In this document: piece by piece, positions 58,128 to 64,000 of the stretch
Position numbering within the stretch: the first letter of the stretch is position 1
Layout: each line of letters opens with the position of its first letter
Source: Sisyra terminalis
Lineage: Eukaryota > Arthropoda > Insecta > Neuroptera > Sisyridae
DNA length: 64,000 nucleotides
NCBI GenBank assembly: GCA_958496175.1
Contig: OY292279.1
Span: 23,250,001 to 23,314,000 of the forward strand
Direction: 5' to 3'
Notes under the pieces: model-generated
What the model was told of the DNA's origin: nothing
Database searches by the model: none
What the model saw: only the letters and a program-made list of their open reading frames with translations
Translations under genes and position numbers: made by a program

Positions 58128-58190
58128 TTCGAATCCAGAATTACTAGTTTTGGAGCGACCACCTTGACTACTTGGCCACTAATAGGCTTA
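58128..58190 (-). mobile_element. tRNA-derived SINE head, minus strand
   Basis: Reads TAGTGGCCAAGTAGTCAAGG (A box) and GGATTCGAATC (B box) about 35 nt apart, like a Leu/Ser-type tRNA head. The middle, GTGGTCGCTCCAAAACTAG, resembles the SINE at 27603. Confidence 0.55.
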
Positions 58191-58959
58191 TCATGTATTT
58201 ATAAATTTCGAAATATGTATATATAACAGCCATTGTTCTTACGGGCTAGCAGACATGACATATAAAATTTATAATATTGATAGTTCATAATCTCAAAAAT
58301 CATCTATTAATTTATAATCTCGTAATTAAGTATACCAAGAATTATATTTTTAGAAAAAAAATAGATAAGAAGTAGAAGCCTATTTTTTTGACGTAAAAAT
58401 TATGTTTATAATTATAGACGCACGTAAAATGTTATATACTCCATTGTTGTACATCTTTTTTGTTTTCAAACTTGCAATTGAAGCAAACTATTGATAACTT
58501 AAACATACCAAGCAAGTAATGAACATTATATATACCTAATTCAATTCAAAATTTTGTAAGTAGTCGAAAGTAATAATTTAACAAAGTTTTGATTTACCTC
58601 AACCAGGAATAGCACAGTCCGTTATTCCAAAACCATTCACATTTAAAACATAAATAATTTATTGTGAATTTAACGAAACTACTTTAATACAAACTTCAAA
58701 ATCATAAGCCTAACTAGAAAACAAAATATGACCAATCTAATTTGATTACATCTATTTTGTCTATTTTGTTCTAGAATATTTTTTTTGATACTTTTTGTTA
58801 TAAGTAAATCCTTAAACCACCATTTAAATAACTGTAGATTGAAAAAAAAATAACCACATCAATATAATAGTAAACAAGCGTATACCTATAATATGTATGT
58901 ATAATAAGTATGTATGTATATCGGTAAGGGCACAGAACAAAGGATGTAAACATATATAA

Positions 58960-59130
58960 GTGTAAATGAAAACTATATATAATAATCATTATCTCAAATT
59001 GATTTTTGTCATTTGTTTCAACTGTCATTTCGATTTCATTCAATTCTCAATTTTTGTCAGTTGTGTTATTTTGAGCTGTGAACATTTCATAGATAGTAGA
59101 GTATTCGAGTAGTAACTAGTACTATATTAA
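58960..59130 (+). repeat. Composite dispersed repeat, partial copy C
   Basis: TTTGTTTCAACTGTCATTTC, TTCATTCAATTCTCAATTTT, GTCAGTTGTG and GAGCTGTGAACATTTC align with copies at 30830-31030 and 59770-59900. Confidence 0.6.
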
Positions 59131-59555
59131 AAGAATATTATATGTGTTTCAGAAAAAATTATTATGGGAATTAATGAATAATAAAGAATGTCCTATGACT
59201 GATTTTCTTTCTTAATTACGCCGCGTTTCAGCAGTTTTTGGCTGTCATCATCAGGTAATGATTCTTTAATTATTTAATATATTATTTAATATAAACTGAG
59301 TCGTAGAACATAAATTTTTATTCATTATTTTATTAATTGTAACTCGAAAAGAATAAATAAATTATTTATCAATGTTTATTTTGGGATTAAAGAGTCATAA
59401 AATATATATTTTTCGAAATTGATTTAAGGCTAGATCATATTTTTAGTTATTTTAAGTATTATTTAAAAAATAAAAGTGACAAAACAATTATTTGCGACAT
59501 ATTGTACTAGCGAGTCGTCCTCTGTTTCCAATCGTCCAATGTTTTTAATCCTCAG

Positions 59556-59901
59556 CCATAATATCTTTCGGTAGTGCCTGAAACAGTGTATCAATTATTA
59601 AGAGACTCTATTTTCTAATATATGATTCAATTATAAATACTATTACCGCTTTTGATATCATATAGTAGACAAATGTACATAAAGCCAGAGAACAAAAACT
59701 GTAATACAAGTGTGTAAGTGTGTACAAGGAGTGTAATACATATATAATAATTATTTTCTCAATTTAGAACTAACTGTTTGTTGTCATTGGTTTCAACTAT
59801 CAATCATTTTCATTCAATTGCCAATTTTTGCCATTTGTCAGTGTTGGGTTGTAAATATTTCCCAAAAAGTTACTAGTATTCAAGTAATAAATTAAATTGG
59901 T
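59556..59901 (+). repeat. Composite dispersed repeat, copy D (empty site)
   Basis: TCTTTCGGTAGTGCCTGAAA through GACAAATGTACATAAAGCCA to GCCATTTGTCAGTGTTGGGT matches copy B from end to end but lacks the 0.42-kb TIR insertion. A GGCAACG MITE follows immediately, as in copy B. Confidence 0.7.
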
Positions 59902-59971
59902 GGCTCATGAACTTTTTAGCGATATCAATATCTGCCAACGTTGCATTTTTTACTTACAAGTGACATGGGTC
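59902..59971 (+). mobile_element. Deleted GGCAACG MITE (both tips, no core)
   Basis: GGCTCATGAACTTTTTAGCG then AATATCTGCCAACGTTGCAT is the left arm; GTGACATGGGTC is a short piece of the right tip. The interior is lost. Confidence 0.55.
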
Positions 59972-61469
59972 ACTTGAAAACTACTTATCGAAAACATTTT
60001 CCATATAGAACTATTTTGTAATCATAAACTAATATGTTTAAATATGAATAAACTTTTGATTGCATATGCATGTATGGTACGTTGTCTAAATTGTCAATTG
60101 CGTCTATCTACAGCATGTACAAATAGCGACAAAGTAAAAAATAAATTAAAACAGCAGTAATTCTTTGATTTTGTTACTCATTTATATTTTTGTACTGAAA
60201 TTGATTTTTAAATCAAATAAAGAAAATCATAATGCAATATAATGTATCAAACGGCTTTCCCTGCATTATTTTAAATATTGCATTGAATAATTTCAAAAAA
60301 ATACTTTTATTTTAAAAGTATTTAAATTATTGTGTTCTTATATGGATATGGTTCAAACTATAAAAATTAAAACTTTTAAGTTCGACTTTATTAATGTTTT
60401 AGTTACAAAATGACAACTGACGGTGACTGTTATCTTCCTGCTACTTTTTAACTTGGTCGATGGTCATTTCAGTTGGTTCCCCCTACTGAAAATCAAAAAA
60501 TCTGTGCTAGCGATCGACTCAATTGCGTTTTTTAGACCTATCAAAATCGCTTCCAAAAATCAGCCAGTTTCGGTCTGAAGTTACTCGCTATCTGCTTGTT
60601 AGCGACTTCCTACTGTAGCAATTGGCGTCACTTTTACTAAGCATATTAAAAATTCAGTCCCATCATTTTTTTATAACTCTGCTAAAGAAATATAACTTCC
60701 AAGAAACTTTACATCCCTGTTTATGATGACTAAAGTGTGCTACTTTGATTAAAAAAAAATGACATTTACGTATACCCCCAAATTATCAACCAACACCAAA
60801 ATTATAATATTTAAATGATCTAAAATATTAAATTGATTTTCGTGTAATATTTAACATCAAATCACAGTAAATGAGCTAGTTTGTTGTTTGGACTGGACTA
60901 TTACCTACTAATAATTAATGAAAATAACGAACCTATTATCTAATTAGTTGATTGTTGTAACTAAAACATTCAATTGGATTTTTAAGAATTACAATATCAA
61001 TTTCATTGAATTTCTATTAATCTTCAGCTCGATTATTGTCATATTTGATTTGTTTAAAAGAAACATTGACTGAAGTTATAAGTTGATCAGTCATTTAATA
61101 CAAATTACCGCTAGTAATAATTGAGTGAATTATTAATAATTTTGAAAATACAAGTCGTTTATCTTGTTTAATTTTATCTGAAGTGACTTTTGTCGATAAT
61201 GAAACGTGTTCATTAAACTGAAAATAAATATTTAAATAATTGAAATGTAATAGTTTTGGTTAGATTGTGCTGATTTGGAAGAGATAGTGACCAAACAATA
61301 AAATCGAAATTGTTAAAATAAATACCCTATGTAACTAATTTAACCCGAAAAAATGGAATTAAGTTATGTAAAGTTAATGGTTTAGTGAATTTCAAGAGAT
61401 ATATTTTTTAGTTTTTTTTTGAGGGTTTCTTTAAATTTAAGTGTTTTGTTTTGAGTCTAGAGTGGTTCA
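59972..61469. other. Interval upstream of the SLC16 gene
   Basis: A GC-richer patch at 60410-60640 (GTGCTAGCGATCGACTCAAT; GCTTGTTAGCGACTTCCTAC) breaks AT-rich DNA and may be transposon-derived. No ORF. The last few hundred bases should hold the transporter promoter and 5' UTR; no TATA box is convincing. Confidence 0.4.
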
Positions 61470-61946
61470 ATGGAGACAAAGAATGGTGAGAGAACAGCGC
61501 CCAATGGGGGATGGGGTTGGGTTGTTGTAGTTGGCGTTGCTTGGGCAAATGTAAGAAAAAAAAAACAATTAAAAATGATTTATTGAAATTATGAAAAGTT
61601 TTCTTTTTCTGAAGATGTTCAACCAATCGATAGTTTCGTGTTTTGGCTTAATTTTTGGGGATAAAATCAATACGTTGGGCTACGGGACGGCTGGAGCTGC
61701 TCTGGTCATGAATGTCACTAGTATGATTTTAAATTTCTCAGGTAATAAACCAAAATTATAAAAAAATCATTTTTCAAATGTGCTTTTCCCCTTTTCAATT
61801 AGGTTTAGTCACCGGACCGCTTCTGAAAAAATACTCCTATCGAAAAGTGGCGATATTCGGCACCCTTTTAGTATCTTCAGGGATGGTTTTGTCCAGTCAA
61901 GCCACAGCACTGTGGCAACTATTAATCACATACAGCTTATTTTCAG
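61470..61946 (+). CDS. SLC16-type monocarboxylate transporter, first three coding exons (partial)
   Basis: A major facilitator of the MCT family, expected in the plasma membrane moving monocarboxylates or related solutes. Exon 1 (61470-61550) carries the family signature NGGWGWVVVVGVAWAN at the start of TM1. Exon 2 (61615-61741) gives MFNQSIVSCFGLIF, the loop GDKINTLGYGTAG and TM2. Exon 3 (61803-61946) gives GLVTGPLLKKYSYRKVAIFG, the MFS loop 2-3 signature, TM3 and the start of TM4. Junctions: GTAAGA/CTGAAG phase 0, GTAATA/CAATTAG phase 1, and donor GTTTGA at 61947 phase 1, a weaker donor that keeps the frame. Later exons lie past the window. ORFs overlapping exon 1 on the minus strand are shadows. 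Substrate and subfamily are unknown. Confidence 0.92.
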
Positions 61947-64000
61947 GTTTGAAAAAAAATAGTTTCAAATCACACATATACTACCGATAAAGATTTCCTT
62001 GAAAATCAAAGATTAGTTTTTGCAGAATTAAGGGCTTACAATTTCAAGTTGAAGCGACTCATTATAAAATGTGATAAGAGCCTAATCAAACCTATGAGAG
62101 TGTCTTTATAATTTTTGCAAAAATAGATAATCATTTTTATTAATAGTTCACGTGCAAAAATGAATGATTTCGATTAATTCTAGTATTTTTCCTTTATATT
62201 TCTTTAAATACAATAAAGTAGTTGTACTCGTATGTTGGCCTTAAAATACAATAGAAACTGAATGTTGGGGATTGTAATAACTGCAAAAATATTAATAAAA
62301 ATTTAGATGACTAATATTTATCACCAGTTAAACCAATTTTAGATAAAATAAATAATACGAGAACATCATCAAAGTTGCATTTTCCGTCGTTAAAATTTAA
62401 TGATTTATGATTTCGAGTACCTAGTTAATTACTTCTATTTACTTGTAAGAAAGATCTGAAGGACCCTGTTTTATTTTTTAATATCGAAAAAAATTGTTAC
62501 ATATAACATAGCTTAGAATCAAACCATCAATTTCGATATTATTATCATTGTGATTTTAATTTCACACGTTTCCTAAAGAAACAGCGGTAAATACTGAAAC
62601 AGGGACATTTATTTTGCTTCAGGTTAAAAATTAGCGATCCAATAGACTTAATGCACATGTTATAAAAATAAATTAAAATATTAAAAAATGTTTTTGACTA
62701 ACATCAAAACATAATGCAGCTGTTAATTTTTAGTTTGACTTGATAAAATTTAAGAAAAATTCTTTTAAAAATGTAAAAAATTCATTAGAGTCAAAACGCC
62801 TAAAATGAGCTCCTATTGGCCTGGTATTTGAATGACGTCATAGACACGTCATACACAAACTTTAAAATCTCATTGACATTTTCCTGTGACAAATTTATTA
62901 AATCACAAATAGTAAGGTTGGTTCAACCGTTCAAACTAAATGTTATTTATTGAATCCATTCACAATAGCTGAAATTTAGTGTAGCTAGGTACCTATATAT
63001 TTTATAACCCTTCGATAATTTTTCAAAGAAAAAAATGTTAATTTACTCTTTAGAAATCACTTTACAGTAATCATCTGAGCAAGAAATTAGAGAGATTATC
63101 TGTTTCAAATAGTTATAATAAAGATTAAAGGCTGTTATTTTTTCTGAACACAGCTTTTATATACTTTCATAATATATTCAAGTTTTAGTGAAATTGGTTT
63201 ATTCATTTTTGAGACTTTTTTTTGACTATATCATTTTGTCGATTTAGTCGCATATAAAAGACATATAATGCTGAAACTTGGAGTAAAAACGTATCATTTT
63301 AAAACCAACATATCATCCAAAATAGTCCTAATACCTTTCTGAAGGCTATTTTTCATTGTTATTGTCCTAATGCTTTTTTACACTTTTTACTTTAGTTACT
63401 ATTTTTGAACAATCGAAAATTTATTAACTACACTTGCCTCAAAATTTCTGATATCATTTGATAGATGGCGAAAATAATATTTTCCTTTAAAACCTATAAT
63501 TGATCCATACACAATTACACATGTCTTTTAAAAAAGTAGAATTTTTTTTCTCATTTTTCAGCCTAGTCAATATAATTTACATTTTTAGTAAATTATTCAT
63601 TGAAATTTAATTCAAATTACAATTATAGTGTGATCGTTTGGAAAAACAACTTTTCTTACTTGTATGGAAAGACTCTTCTTACTTGTATTGAAATGATTAA
63701 TGATAAGCTAAGTTTTTGCTTACACTAAACACATTTAATCTACATTTTATAGAATAGAGGGTAAGAAAAATGTTTTCCACGGTGAAAAATTTGAAAAATT
63801 GCGTAAATTATTATTGTTTTTATGATAACCGCTCCATGATATGTTTATATATCGGTTTTAATATATGGACTGTGACGTCACAGAAGACTTGAATTCTCAT
63901 TTGCCCATAAAAATTAAAACTGTTTTGGCTCGTCCAACCAAAAATTTTAGTACTCAACTCAGTTCCTTAGGAAATTAACTCCTTTATTATGATTGCTAAA
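61947..64000 (+). other. SLC16 intron 3 (extends beyond window)
   Basis: More than 2 kb without an exon matching TM4-5 of the transporter, so the intron probably continues off the right edge. AT-rich; I see no repeat family member from elsewhere in the window. Confidence 0.5.

Noticed and set aside
1..64000. Bacterial features (Shine-Dalgarno sites, operons, rho-independent terminators)
   Set aside because: Spliced animal genes, poly(A) signals and insect-type transposons show this is eukaryotic nuclear DNA.

Overview
The window is strongly AT-rich, intron-rich animal DNA that looks like an insect genome. It holds spliced genes of conserved animal families, an orthologue of the Drosophila bHLH factor Fer1, and many decayed Jockey/RTE-like LINEs, a DDE_3 transposase relic, hAT, Harbinger-like and Helitron elements and tRNA-derived SINEs. 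A beetle is plausible, but nothing read here fixes the order. There is no operon, CRISPR or prokaryotic logic.

Layout: the left edge carries the 5' end of an importin-alpha gene (Kap-alpha1 type, minus strand, exons at 126-302 and 1-59). It faces the three-exon mitochondrial twin-cysteine-type gene MIX23/CCDC58 (1161-1699, plus) across about 0.86 kb. A FAM162/UPF0389 mitochondrial membrane protein gene lies on the minus strand at 6697-12683, with one 5.5 kb intron full of transposon relics. A lysine-rich ORF of unknown function (15206-15800, plus) has an apparent 1-bp frameshift in an A-run. From about 16 to 34.9 kb I see no gene, only repeats.

The best developmental gene is Fer1, the PTF1A orthologue, on the plus strand at 35359-43259. 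Exon 1 encodes an acidic/serine-rich N-terminus, exon 2 the bHLH, and exon 3 the two tryptophan motifs that in PTF1A bind RBPJ/Su(H). About 0.4-0.65 kb past its stop is a cluster of four TGGGAAA/TTTCCCA boxes. One is a Su(H) consensus and one sits a single helical turn from an E-box, which is the layout of a PTF1 bipartite site and so a candidate autoregulatory enhancer. Two hAT-type non-autonomous elements in opposite orientation bracket exon 3 and this cluster.

The right half (45-61 kb) is again repeat territory: LINE reverse transcriptase and RNase H fragments, a terminal-inverted-repeat element interrupted by Helitron copies, and a composite repeat present several times. The first three coding exons of an SLC16 monocarboxylate-type transporter (plus, from 61470) end the window, and the gene continues beyond it.

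The genes are independent and do not form a pathway. No clearly new biochemical system was found. The items most worth a second look are the Fer1 downstream cluster, degenerate hammerhead-ribozyme-like motifs, a dispersed palindromic MITE family embedded in larger repeats, and a filled/empty-site pair for a long-TIR element. All calls come from reading the sequence; no alignment or folding software was run.
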